Below the pieces are notes generated by a model that was not told the origin of the DNA, searched no databases, and was given only the letters and a program-made list of their open reading frames with translations. 48,111 bases of DNA, taken from Silene noctiflora (Eukaryota > Streptophyta > Magnoliopsida > Caryophyllales > Caryophyllaceae). Numbering within the stretch: the first letter of the stretch is position 1; each line of letters opens with the position of its first letter. Positions 31,901-42,713 of this stretch are shown here, one piece after another. The position numbers were made by a program, and so were the translations under genes. Location: NCBI GenBank assembly GCA_009801015.1, contig VHZZ01000916.1, forward strand, positions 127,499 to 175,609. Reading direction: 5' to 3'.

Positions 31901-33113
31901 TACGTATTCAAGATACACCATGTCATCAATACTCAAAGCAGTTTAGAAAACAACTGCGCAGTTTTACAACTCAAACAACTTAAGAATAATCCATCATGGA
32001 TCTCCAATATGCCAGGAGAACACATAATCTCGAACATAAGCATCCTTAAGAGTTAGCGCTAATTAGTAGAGAGTTCAAGATTAGTAAAAGGACTCATTCA
32101 AATAATTGTACATTGAAGTTTAATTAGTCGACAAATCCTCATCCTACCCTGCATACCACATAATACCCAATTCGTCAGCATCAGTATGCCCACAAACTCA
32201 TCTCCAAAAATGCTAATGATCAATGATGAAGTAAATTGTCCCAAGATGCATTCTTTTTTTTTTTACTCACATAGGCGATTAAACTAAACTCTTGGAGTGC
32301 AATAACGTAAAAATTGCGATACAACACATCAATGAACAAATCTCTCAAATCTCAACTTTCCAAACTACCACATTGCCAACATAATTCACCCAAAGATACT
32401 CTCTTTTCCCCTCACATACACATTTCTGACACTTTTAATGCAACATCACGAAAACTACGACCAAACACATCAATAATCAAATCTCTCAAATCTCAACATC
32501 AATGCACTCACCATGTCATCTCAAAACTAGCACATTGCCAACATACTTCACCCCCAATATACTCTCTTTTCCTCTCAAATACGCATTTAACCAAACACTT
32601 GGAATGCAACATCCCTAAAATTAGGCTAACAAATCTGTCAACTCTCAACATCAATGCGCTCAACAATAATCAATTCCTTCTCAAATTACCACATTACCAA
32701 CATAATTTGACCCCAAGATAACCTCTTTTTTAAATGCAAACCCAAGGAGAGTATCATCAAATCCTTCTCAAATCACCACATTACCAACATACTTCCCCCA
32801 AGATAATCCCTTTCCCTTTTCACATACGCATTTCAACAAACATTTGGAGTGCAACACCATATAAGCTAAAACACCGCATAAAATCCAACACACGACCCGA
32901 CCCATATAATAAAATACAACACACTAAAACATAACAGCAAAATTAAGCAGAGAAATTACCAGATTTAGTAGCAAGTGATGCGAAAGAGTGAAGTGAACTT
33001 GTTGAGGTGTGAATGGAGTTAGCTGAACAATGCAAGTTCATAGTTTTTGGGACGCCATGGAATGCTGGAGCTTTGGAGATCAAGTTTATGTTTCTTACAA
33101 GCAGTTTCGCCAT
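28917..33113 (-). CDS. LPXD: UDP-3-O-acylglucosamine N-acyltransferase (LPXD), 10 exons
   Basis: Third-step enzyme of the lipid A-type pathway: it N-acylates UDP-3-O-acylglucosamine from acyl-ACP. Plants keep this bacterial-type pathway, and the Arabidopsis enzymes were reported in mitochondria. Exons on the minus strand: 33113-32960, 31698-31494, 31175-31099, 30857-30808, 30386-30322, 30176-30125, 30046-29976, 29868-29802, 29177-29106 and 28991-28917. All introns are GT-AG; the CDS is 888 nt, 295 aa. The N-terminus is a Ser/Arg/Thr-rich presequence, then a left-handed beta-helix of hexapeptide repeats (IGAVVHPRAILGENVHVGSG, IGNHVEIGSN, IGDYTKIDNLVQ). NLVQIAHNVVVG carries the likely catalytic His204. 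The end VPIQLWRRQV is as in plant LPXD proteins. The bacterial uridine-binding N-domain is much reduced, as in plant LPXD2-type proteins. No break was seen. Confidence 0.9.
29494..29620 (+). mobile_element. hAT end fragment inside LPXD intron 8
   Basis: CAGTGGCGGAGCTAGGATA at 29494 is the canonical plant hAT terminal sequence, followed by TTAGGGGGGTGAAAATTTTC. No matching right end or TSD was found, so only a piece remains. It is intronic and should be spliced out. Confidence 0.5.
32235..32870. repeat. Degenerate tandem repeat in LPXD intron 1
   Basis: Four to five imperfect copies of roughly 130-170 bp. Recurrent blocks are ACCACATTGCCAACATAATT, CTCAAATCTCAACATCAATG, TTCACATACGCATTTCAACA and CTTGGAATGCAACA. 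It begins about 90 bp from exon 1 in transcription order. It reads open over 135 codons on the plus strand, but that frame is repeat sequence. Confidence 0.7.
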
Positions 33114-33848
33114 GGAAATTTCTGTGTTTAATTTCCTATGAAGTGTAAAGAGCAGACGAGAACGAGAGTAGGAGATGATGTTTTTTCCTCTTTTAAGTCA
33201 ACTCAGCGCTTTTAAATGCGGGTTTGGGTCGGATATAAACCGAGCACATTAGTTTTTGGTCCACAAACAAGTAGGTTAGCGGATTTAGGACGATTTTTTT
33301 TTTTGTAATTTCTTAAAATGCCTTAAGTGCTCTACTTTGCAATGTGGAGTTATACAAAATTATTGTAAATAATTTTTTTAAAAGAACTACTTCTACAATA
33401 ATTTGGGTTATGATTTTCTTGTAATTTGAATCTGTTTTACTTTACACGATCTTTGTGTAAAAATTTTAAACTGAACTAATTATTATGTCAAAAGAGATAA
33501 CGAGAGATTATTAAGAAGTATATTTGATAATTAATGAGATTTTAAATTAGTTTTTGTTGAGAAAAGTATACTCCACAAGTATATCTACTACGTATTACAA
33601 TGAAAATTTAATGCAGAGTATTTTATTAATTGATAATTATCTTTTACTATTATAACTAAAAGAAAAAAAGATTATAAAATTACTTGGGTGATCACCTCCA
33701 TTACATAAATCGCTATTCACGATCAATGTACGTGTTACAAATGCCTCGATATAGCAAATAACAACACCAAAAAAACACAATTTATGTGAATTAATTTCAT
33801 TTTATTGATGTATATATAGTTTTAGTTGTAATTTAGAAACCTAATAAA
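33114..33848. other. LPXD upstream region, no further gene
   Basis: The first 70 bp include a purine-rich leader on the minus strand. GGGTTTGGGTCGGATATAAA at 33221-33240 resembles a fragment of the ACCCGA repeat family. Beyond it the DNA is AT-rich. No clear TATA box was assigned. Confidence 0.35.
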
Positions 33849-34343
33849 CTAGTTTTATGCCCGTACAAAAAATGTACGGGTCTGTTTTTAAATATATGGT
33901 TGTTCATAAATATATTTGACTAATTAATGCAAATATAATTCAACATAAAAATTAAGTGAAAAATATATAAATTATTATAAATCGTCAATTATTAAAANNN
34001 NNNNNNNNNNNNNNNNNNNNNNNNNNNNNNNNNNNNNNNNNNTTTTTTTTTAACTATCGGGTTTTGAATCTAATAATTTTTTTTTTGACTTGTATTTGTG
34101 TTTTTTGTTTGTAACTTTTTAATGTTCACATTTTATTTTTAATAATTTTTATCGATTTTAATATTCAATGAAGTTTTATTGTTAAATGTGTGGAAGAGAG
34201 TAATTAAAAATAATAGGAGGAGAGAAGGTAATTAATTTTCTATATAGAAAGTGGAGGGTTCTACTAAAATAAAAACTTTTTTCATTTCTTAAGGCAAGGA
34301 CCAATAGAAATGCATGAAATGTTTTAGCTTTTATAGTAAGGGA
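33849..34343 (-). mobile_element. Non-autonomous Helitron, family D (contains a 45-N gap)
   Basis: Minus orientation: CTAG at 33849-33852 after a host A, then hairpin CCCGTACATTTTTTGTACGG with perfect seven-base stems at 33860-33881. The 5' end at 34343 reads A^TCCCTTACTATAAAAGC on the minus strand. The gap 33998-34042 is internal. Confidence 0.75.
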
Positions 34344-34504
34344 TATATCAATCTACATTCTTATTCACACAATGAAGCAGTATATAACCTCTTCTCCTAG
34401 CCTTTAATCAAATTCATCTACCTAACCACTCAACTCAAAGTCAATTTAATTTATAAATAACTTAGATCATGTAACATATTCTTAAATCAAAGCGTCTCCC
34501 TTGT

Positions 34505-34670
34505 GACGGGTCGGTATTTGTGACGGGTAATGCCACTCACAAAACGAATAAAGCAAAAGGTGGGGGCACCCCTCCACTTGCTTTCCTCTCTCCTCTCATG
34601 GGTCATTTGTGAGTAAAAGTGGTACCCGCCTTCTCAAAGTGACGGATACCTTCCGTCACAAATGAGAATT
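34505..34670. mobile_element. GTGACGGG-type MITE
   Basis: The left end TTGTGACGGGTCGGTATTTG and the right end, reverse-complemented ATTTGTGACGGAAGGTATCC, form imperfect inverted repeats around a CT-rich interior. Same family flavour as 7131-7259. Confidence 0.5.
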
Positions 34671-34756
34671 GCCATTCTTAAATACATTAATTACATACCT
34701 GTACAAACTAATATTTTTTTCTATGAAAGATTATGTAAAAAATAATAATGGAATTA

Positions 34757-35226
34757 CTAGTATATGGATCCCGTGCATTTATGCGCGGTATTTATAGATG
34801 TTTATTTATAATGATATTATTTATAGACTTAAAAGTGACATATTATTAATTTTTCATATTTTAGTAGGAGTGGAAAACTAATCAAAAGAATTGAGTAAAG
34901 TCATAAAATGTATATTTTAATGAATTTTTTAACACAAAACTAATGATTTCAATTTATAATTTTTCTCAAATAATTTTAAAGATTTTTATGTCACAAATTA
35001 ATAATATCAGTTTATAATTTTTTTTTATATAAATTAAGTACATGGTAGGTTTTTATATACGAAATTAATAATATTAATTTATCGNTTTTTCATATACTAA
35101 TTTTAGATTTATACCAAATTTGTTTTATTTTAATTAAAAGATTATAATTTAGTTAAAAAAAAAATTATAAAAATTCCTTTTGGAGGAAAAATTATTGAAA
35201 TTTTTTATTCTCTTAGCAGTAAGGGA
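34757..35226 (-). mobile_element. Non-autonomous Helitron, family B
   Basis: Minus orientation: CTAG at 34757-34760, then a hairpin pairing CCCGTGCAT with ATGCGCGG (34769-34788). The 5' end TCCCTTACTGCTAAGAG lies at 35226 and the family B block TTTTGGAGGAAAA at about 35180. The base after the 5' end is C rather than T, so the host site has mutated. It lies 0.47 kb upstream of the TMEM209-like gene. Confidence 0.75.
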
Positions 35227-35695
35227 CATGTTGAAATTAATAAAATTACTACTATTGGTTAATTTGCAATTCATGGACTATACATCTGAGGTAGTACCTC
35301 TTAATATCTATTTTCTGAGTTTTATATTAAAGTTTTTGAGTTATATTTTAAATATCATTAGTTTGTAGTATTAAATTTTTGAGTACATTTATTTAAAACA
35401 TTAACTAAAAAAAAATATAATATTTCTCAAAAACTATATTTAAAAATACTAATATGCTCAGAAACAATGTGTATATGCTCAAAAATTAAAAGGTCTGAGG
35501 TAATACCTCTGATGCGTAATCTTTTTTCTCGTTAATTTGTGATTGCAACAATCCAGTACCGACCCAAATACCCGTCTTAAATAAGAATTTGTGCCGATTT
35601 ATAACCCCAGATATTCAAACTTCAGAATAACACTCCAGCACTTCACTCCCCCCCTTCCCTCTCTAGAATCTTTACCCTCTTTCTCTCTCATCACC
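35227..35695 (+). promoter_or_regulatory. Promoter and leader of the TMEM209-like gene
   Basis: A pyrimidine-rich leader (about 35640-35690, CTCCCCCCCTTCCCTCTC) precedes the ATG at 35696, common for housekeeping plant genes. GATTTATAACC near 35597 could serve as a weak TATA box. The rest is AT-rich. Confidence 0.4.
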
Positions 35696-38600
35696 ATGGC
35701 ATCCACCGTTGCAGGCGGAGGAGGAGCAGGAGCTGTTTCTTCGTCACCTTCTCCGCCACCGAAACCGGCTAAATTCGCAGTGTATCAAAACTCAACCTTC
35801 TCCGCCGCCCTAACTGCCACCAGCCGCCGTCCTACACCTCCCTCTTTCCTCCTTCTCTTCTCTTTCTTCGCCGCCTCCGTCACCGCCCTCTTCTTCTTTT
35901 CTTCCTGGTATTATTCCCTTCCCTCTTGTGTCTTGTGTCCCGGTTATTTGTTTACCTTTGTTTGAAATCGCGTTAAAGAATAACAAGAAAGGTAAACAAT
36001 TGACCGGGACAGTTGAGTATTTATTTATTTATTGATTCCTTATATCCAAATGATGGGTGTTTTAATCAAAGGTAAACAAATGAATGAGACGGAGAGTCTT
36101 TTGTGCTGTTTCATCAGCTGAATGCCACTGTGAATTTAATTTGATTTAATAGAGGTGGAACAATTGGTATAATTAAATGAATGTAATTTGTGATTTGAGA
36201 CCTGATTGTGGAGCGTAATGTAGCATGAAAATTAGGTTAATTACGCATTGGTTGATTGATTGATTGGTTGATTGCTGTGGGGTTAATTTTGCTGTTTGCT
36301 ATGTTTCTGATGGTGGTTTGCGGGTTTTAGGGTTTAGTTAGGATTTATATTGCAATGTGTTATGGAAAGAAATGTTCTTTGTTTCGGGTATTAAGCTGTT
36401 TCCTATGCTTTTGATGGTGATTTGTGGGTTTAGTTAGGGTTTATGTTGCAAGGAGTTGTAATTAGTTGAGTGTAATTTGTGATTGGGATTTGAATTCAGG
36501 GAGTAATGTAGCATGAAAATTAGGTTAATTATGCATTGGTTGGTTGATTTATTGCTGTGACGTTAATTTTGCCGTTTACTATGCTTCAGATGGTCATTTG
36601 CTGGTTTTAGGGTTTAGTGAGGGTTTATATTGAAAAGAGTTATGGAAATAATTGTTCTTTGTTTCGATATTAAGCTTTGGGAGTTCTTGATGTTGCTGCT
36701 ATGCTGAACTCGTGAAATTTTGGTTTTATACGTTCAAATGCCGGTGAAGGGGAAGTCACGCAACATATTTTTCTTTCAAGTGTTTTGAATTTTCACTGTA
36801 TATAATTATTAACATATTGGTAACATCTAGAAACCAGTTACCTTTATTGTCACTGCTGCTGCCTGCTGGTTTCCTTATTTTGGCAGTTGAAAAATCAAAG
36901 CACGTTTTTTTCCTATTTGTTACCAAATTTGTTAAGAATTCGGAAAACCGAGTGCTGGCTATTAATGCTGAATGAGAATTAACATAGTAATGGAAATGTG
37001 TAAGCTACCTATATAAACTTGAATGTATGCGCGTGTTTACTGGTTATGTGTAATCATGTTGGTTGTTTTGAGTTAATTTGATTTACATGATATTCCCGGC
37101 ATATTATGTGCTCAAACCACTATTAGTTTTCAAATAATATTATAATGTACTCCCTTCACCCTTAATTATCAATTTAGTATTTACTATTAAGGTTTTTTCA
37201 ACAATAATGGTCTAATGTGTACTTTAGAATCTCATGCAAGAATTTGATCAACCGTCTCAGGTAATTTTGGAGCCATGATTTTCCGATTTGCCAATTTTTA
37301 GGCGTTGTTTGGATACCAAAATGGGAGGGAAAGGGAGAGGGGAGGAGGAATGGGGTGTAGGTGTTTGGATACAATTTCCTTCCAATGGGGGAGAGATTTT
37401 GATTTGCGTTGGAGGAGGGAAAATGAATCCCCCAAATCCCTTCCCCTCCATTTCCCTCCATCCTTATTTGCTATCCAAACAAGGGATTTTAAATCCCCTA
37501 CTTCCCCCCCCCCCCCCNGGAAAACGGAGAAATTTATTTTCCCACCCTTTTAAATTCCTTCACTTTTGTTTGCTAACCAAATAATGGATTAATTTCGCAT
37601 CGTTCTAATTCTTCCCTTTCCTTTCTTTCCAAATCCCTCAATCCAAACACACCCTTAAGCATTGATCTCCTCTGGCTGAATGAGCCTTCTCCATCTGAAA
37701 CTGTCATGTTTGTTGTGTTTTTGTTAAAGCTTCTCTTTCTTTTTAAAGAAAGGGAGCGCAAAGAGTTGCAATCGACACACTGGTTCTGTTTCGGTGTTGG
37801 CTGGTTGTAAGATAGCTTATTCAAGAGTTTTTTGAGTTATCTTTAACAAAGAAAACACACTTAAGCTGGTGGTTGATATTTGTAAAGTTACTTTTCACGT
37901 TTTTTTTTCATGAGGTGCTAGAGTGCTAGACCTGCTATTGACATCTCTTCTTGTGTTTGGGAATGAAGGCAGAATGTCATTGCTGCCATGATTAAAGTCG
38001 GGAATGCTTCGGAACAGATAGCTTGTAAGTATTTGCCTGTAATTGGATACTTTAACCTCAGATATATTGTTATATTTATCTGCCTGCCATGTATTTTAGG
38101 TCCACGACTCCACGTTAACTTTATCATTGTCTTGCTGCAGATTTACTACTTCAGGTAGCGAGAATGGTGGTGGGTTTGGTTTTCGTTGGAGCAGTTACTG
38201 CCATTGTCAAAGCTATTGCTTCTAGAAGAATGAAAAAAAATGTTAAAACCAAGGTCGACACCTCCCTTTCAAGTCGTCAATTGCGCTGGTTGGGAGTGGA
38301 GTCAAAGTCGCAAAAATTGGAATCATCAACACCCAGCAAACCACCAGTGTCAAAATCTTCTTCTGATCCTCTATTTCCTCTTCATCAGTTGGCCACAAGT
38401 CCAAGTCGTCCATCACTAGTTCGTTCTGACAACTCCATCTCTAACTCTGCTAGAAGTAAATCTTTCGGAGTCCCGCCAAAATCACTAAATTCTCCTATTT
38501 CTTATCGCATGTCTCCAACTTCTTCCCATAAATCTTCTATTAAGGCATCACCTGGTAATGGTATAGATCACTTTCTCTCAACACCTTGGTCAAAGTCAAA

Positions 38601-40579
38601 CAATAGAGGGTCTCCTATTAAAGAGTTGATAACAGAAGACGAACTTGAGCACTTTCTGGCAGACGTTGACAAGAAGATCACGGAATCAGCAGAGAAATTG
38701 GCAACTCCACCCCCTCTTCGAAATGGATTCGGAATTAGTAGTCCTAGTACGATATCTGGTGCAGCTAATACGTCAGGAACGACAAGGACAACACCCTTGA
38801 GACCTGTGAGGATGTCGCCTAGCTCACAGAAATATACCACACCTCCTAAGAAAGGAGAAGGCGAAATTCCTTCACCAATGTCAATGGAAGAGTCTATTGA
38901 AGCATTTAAGCATATTGGCATTTACCCACAAATTGAAGAGTGGCGAGACCATCTTCGGCAATGGTTTTCTTCTGTTTTACTGAGTCCTCTACTGAGTAAA
39001 ATTGAAAATAGTCATGCTAAGGTTTGTGCCTTTTGCATTTCTTCCATTTTCATTAGTGTTGCTGCTGTGATTTTTAAACTCTTGCATAGTTATTATACAT
39101 CTCGCGATATCTGCTATGAGATTTGGTATTCATGAATTTGTCTTAAACGTCATCTACTTTTTCTAGGTGATGCAAGCTGCAGCTAGATTGGGCGTATCAA
39201 TTACTGTGACTCCAGTAGGTAGCGATTCATCCAGTGTTGGAGCTCCTACTGTGTCTCCAGTTGACTGTACTAAAGAATGGCAACCAACATTCACTCCAGA
39301 TGAAGATGCACTACTTAATCAGCTCCGAGCTTCCCTTATGCAATCGTTAGATGCATCGATGAGTATGTTTATCTTTCCTCTATTTTAGTCATGATCTTTT
39401 TTTTGTATTTTTACGGTGGGTGTGATCTTTGCTCACATTTTTGTAATATTCCTATTTGTAGACAGGAGTTCTTTCAATCAGCAGCAAACTCCACAGCAAA
39501 ATGCATATCATCCTATCATGCAGGAGTGTGTAGATGCCATCACGGAACACCAGCGGCTGCTTGCTTTGATGAAAGGAGAGCTAGTCAAGGGTTTGCTACC
39601 ACAAAGTAGTATTCCAGCTGAATATACAACTCAGAGAATTAAGGGTAATTATATTGCTCTTTCCCGTACCAAGATCTCTATTTAGTACTCCCTTTATTGC
39701 ATTTGCTTGGTCCCTTTTGATTTTAGTGATCCGACTTTGACCAATATTTTCTCAAATATACAATAGTCACAATGAAAAATGACAACATGAAAATACTCTG
39801 TAGTTGCTTTTATGAATCAAACATGATGAATTTTACACATACTCGGAAAAATTAATGACCAGAGTTAATAGGGTACAATAAAATTTTGATGGATGTAGTA
39901 TATGAAATTCTTTTATAGAAAATACCTCAATGTCTCCTTGTTTTTGACATATTCGTAGAATTGGCCGAAGGAACTTGCTTAAAGAATTATGAATACATGC
40001 GGAAAGAAGAGGCTTCTGGTAAGTTGAAGAAGAAGTGGACTCTTGAGCTTCCCACCGACTCACATTTGCTCTTATATCTATTTTGCGCTTTCCTGGAGTA
40101 TCCGAAATGGATGCTACATGTTGATCCTGCGGCATATTCCGGAGCTCATTCTAGCAAGAACCCTCTTTTTTTGGGAGTTCTACCTCCTAAAGAAAGGTTT
40201 CCTGAGAAGTATATTGCTGTAATTTCAGCTGTCCCCTCAGTAATTCATCCAGGAGCAACTGTTCTTGTTATTGAAAAACGATCACCGCCATCATTTGTGA
40301 TGTATTGGGAGAAGAAGCCACATTTCTGTCTTCAGGTATTGACTTTATAATAGCATGCATTGTTGTATTTTGGTCTCTGAATGATGTGAGTTCTATTCCA
40401 GAAAACTTAGCTGTCGTTCTTTCGTTCTCTAATTTCAGGGGAGAACTGCATTATGGGATTCAATCTTGGTACTTTGTCATAGGATCAAGATGGGATACGG
40501 TGGCTTCATTAGAGGTATTCATCTCGGCTCTAGCGCTTTGAATCTCATGCCTGTTCTTGAATCTGAAGAAGAAGACTGA
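35696..40579 (+). CDS. TMEM209-like / CytochromB561_N protein, 7 exons
   Basis: Plant homologue of TMEM209 (Pfam CytochromB561_N). Human TMEM209 is a nuclear-envelope protein linked to Nup205; the plant proteins are little studied, and despite the Pfam name no haem motif is expected. Exons: 35696-35907, 37969-38024, 38141-39021, 39167-39362, 39462-39644, 39959-40335 and 40439-40579. The CDS is 2046 nt, 681 aa, with all introns GT-AG. Two membrane segments (about 50-71 and 97-115) are followed by a Ser/Pro-rich linker (residues about 140-290). A conserved C-terminal domain begins near MEESIEAFKHIGIYPQIEEW and includes DSHLLLYLFCAFLEYPKWML, GRTALWDSILVLCHRIKMGY and GGFIRGIHLGSSALNLMPVL. Exon 2 start 37969 was chosen because the AG six bases later (exon from 37974 or 37975) would give a stop or shift. 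Length is close to what I recall for the Arabidopsis homologue. The ATG at 35696 follows a CT-rich leader; an in-frame ATG at 35591 lies upstream. Confidence 0.9.
35930..36012. mobile_element. Stowaway-like MITE at the start of TMEM209 intron 1
   Basis: GTCCCGGTTATTTGTTTACC and the inverted GGTAAACAATTGACCGGGAC lie about 60 bp apart, 23 bp into the intron. A further inverted-end-like fragment (AACAAATGAATGAGACGGAG) is at about 36076. These match the Stowaway ends seen at 12650 and 12900. Confidence 0.6.
36181..36690. repeat. Tandem duplication within TMEM209 intron 1
   Basis: Two diverged copies of about 290 bp. Both contain ATGTAGCATGAAAATTAGG (about 36217 and 36507), then a GATTGATT run, GGTTTTAGGGTTTAGT and ATTGTTCTTTGTTTCG-type blocks. 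An intronic duplication with no coding content. Confidence 0.7.
37301..37654. mobile_element. Tourist-like MITE (PIF/Harbinger type) in TMEM209 intron 1
   Basis: The left end GGCGTTGTTTGGATACC and the right end, reverse-complemented GGGTGTGTTTGGATTGAGG, are flanked by TTA on both sides (37298-37300 and 37655-37657), the 3-bp TSD of PIF/Harbinger elements. The interior is G/A-rich on the left and C/T-rich on the right, so the whole 354 bp can fold back. A poly(C) tract with an N is at 37504-37518. Confidence 0.75.
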
Positions 40580-41251
40580 ACTTCCCCTATGTTCCCCTTC
40601 ATTAACGTACAAGACGCTCTATTTAGACTCGCTCCCTGACTCATTGTTTCATATCCATCTGATCATTAGTTGGGCATTGCCAAGATAGGTCTCATTTTTC
40701 TCCGCTTGTATTTGTATGTCCTCTGATTTGTGCCAGAATTTTGTATAAATCTGATAAGAGAAATACACTTGGGAAGTAGAAATCAAATAATTATACTTGT
40801 TAGTTTAATTTGATCAGCTGCAAATCTTTGATGTTACTATGGCGACAGCTGACAGTCCGGGCTGCCATCTCCGTTCTTTTTTTTCCTCAGAATATGATGG
40901 TATAAAGCAAATGACTCGCAAAATGTTTGGGTTTGCCCTACAAATCACTTGGCAGTTCTTCCGTACAATTTTCGAGAAATCTATTTCTCAGTTCTCTTTT
41001 TAGTCAAAGAATTCCGGTAACCTAGTTTGTAAGTCGAGATCATTCCCGTATAGACGATTCGGTTTGGGATCAGCTAACCAGTTTTAAACCATTCAATCTT
41101 GTCCTGTGTGTGTACTGGTATGTTGCTAACCAGTAATACGTATTTGTGATCCCAAAAGTTTGACTAAAAAATCTTTTGGCTCGACGACTTCAGAAGAGTG
41201 ATATGAAGGTATTTTTTAAAGCATATGTTGACTCTTGATCCAGGTGTAAGT
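40580..41251. other. 3' flank of the TMEM209-like gene
   Basis: Likely 3' UTR for the first 200 bp (TTTTGTATAAATCTGATAAG near 40738). No gene or element was recognised in the rest. Confidence 0.4.
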
Positions 41252-41792
41252 CTCCTCAGAGACGGTCTCTCAATAAGTTTATTGAGAGACTAGTTTACAA
41301 TTTTAAGAAAAACTGGTACTAGAGGTAATAAAATAGGTACAAATCATGATTAAAGATAAAATTGATACATTTATTATGAATTATGAAACAAATAAATGGG
41401 TACAATTAGAGGTCGACTGCGATCCGGTTCAGCACGGGCCGGGCCGGGTTGGGAGCGGGCTGGGACAGTGGGGAAGTAGCTCGAGCCCACGCCATGGGCT
41501 AGGAAGTGTGCAGGCGGGGATGCGAGGGCCCTTAATCGGCCCAGTTGGTTAAAATAAGCAAAAAAGAGGGCGAGCCAGGTGGGTTGGGCGGGTTTAGGCA
41601 GTGTGGGCTGGGGTAGAAGGAGCCCGGGACCGGCCCGGGTATCGGGGCGGGACATGGGAGCAGGCCAGCGAGCTGAAGAATTATTGACCCTGTTGGGCGG
41701 GCTGGGCCAGTGCAGGCCAGGCCAACCCGCACTCTTGTCCACCTCTAGGTACAATTGGTCTTTCAATAATCTAGTGAGAGACCGTCTCTCCT
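41252..41792. mobile_element. GAGACGGTCTC-type MITE, split by a nested hAT MITE
   Basis: The left end CTCAGAGACGGTCTCTCAAT and the right end, reverse-complemented CTTAGGAGAGACGGTCTCTC, continue as matching inverted sequence for about 37 bp. The left arm contains a perfect 12-bp hairpin (41265-41276 with 41279-41290, 2-nt loop). Removing the nested insert plus one TSD leaves a MITE of about 190 bp. Confidence 0.65.
41407..41747 (+). mobile_element. GC-rich hAT MITE nested in another MITE (341 bp)
   Basis: Terminal repeats TAGAGGTCGAC and (reverse-complemented) TAGAGGTGGAC, with a perfect 8-bp TSD GGTACAAT (41399-41406 and 41748-41755). The interior is built from GGGC, GGCCGGG and GGCGGG words and is far more GC-rich than the surroundings. 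It has the same design as the ACCCGA MITEs but a different repeat word. Long proline-rich reading frames across it come from the base composition and are not genes. Confidence 0.85.
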
Positions 41793-42713
41793 AAGTTTTA
41801 GTAATATTTTATTTCGGATCAAAGTGATTGTACAATATTGTGGATCAGATGTTTGAATTCCGTAAAAAGTTTAATGAATCAATTTGGGATTGTAAAATTT
41901 TGGATATGGATCTAGGTTGGATTTGAAAAAATGATCCAATGATATATCATATTTGAATCGCGTAAAAACCGATCAATTACCATCCCTAGTTTAGTATTTT
42001 TTGGTGTCAAATGAGGCGTAAGGCCAATACAACGTAATCTATTGTCACGATACCTTTGCCTAAACCACCAAGCTAAGGACTTCTGATAGTTATCATCCGT
42101 GTGTAGTTGTGTGTACATATTGCTCCATTAGTAGTTACTGCGTGAGACAGTCTCATATCATGTAAAAAGCCAACTCATTTATTAGCATGAACAACTTTTT
42201 ATTATAATAGATGCGAGAAAAGATAAATAAGAACAATAAAAAAAACAAAACACACAAATTTGTGTGGTTCACTAACGGTATGTTAGCTACGTCCATAGGC
42301 AAGAAGACGGCTAGGGAGAGGTTTCAGAGTGTGTATATAAATTATAATACCTTCTACGATCTAACACATAATGACTTAGAAAATGCCCACGATAGAACCC
42401 TAGCCCAATTACAAATTACAGATACCGTTTAGATTTCAAGGGCGAAACCCCCGTCATAATCTCGTTTAAAACGATGACTAACAGATTCAAGACACAGTTC
42501 CACCAATAAAATTGTCTCACGATATAAAACCGTCTTAATTATTCCTCATATAAAATATTTGGCCGACGACTAAAAATGTTCCACACTTGCACCCATCAAT
42601 TATTTTAATTATTGAGATGTTGACAAATATTATTACAATCCTTATCTCACGCCTTTAAACAATTCTAGTCGTTAGTCAACATTACATTATTTATTAAGTA
42701 GCCATGGAAGAAA
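41793..42713. other. Intergenic with an LTR remnant
   Basis: About 42201-42330 resembles the copia LTR block (TTTGTGTGGTTCACTAACGG, GTTAGCTACGTCCATAGGC). GAGACAGTCTCATATCATG (42144) and TCTCACGATATAAAACCGTC (42514) are MITE end fragments. No gene. Confidence 0.45.

Noticed and set aside
32314-32934. Plus-strand frames of 135 and 66 codons
   Set aside because: They lie in LPXD intron 1 and follow its tandem repeat.
37198-37584. Overlapping frames on both strands of TMEM209 intron 1
   Set aside because: They lie in the foldback Tourist-like MITE; purine and pyrimidine runs keep frames open.
41374-41794. Proline- and glycine-rich frames on both strands
   Set aside because: They arise from the GGGC-rich interior of the hAT MITE, whose ends and TSD are clear.
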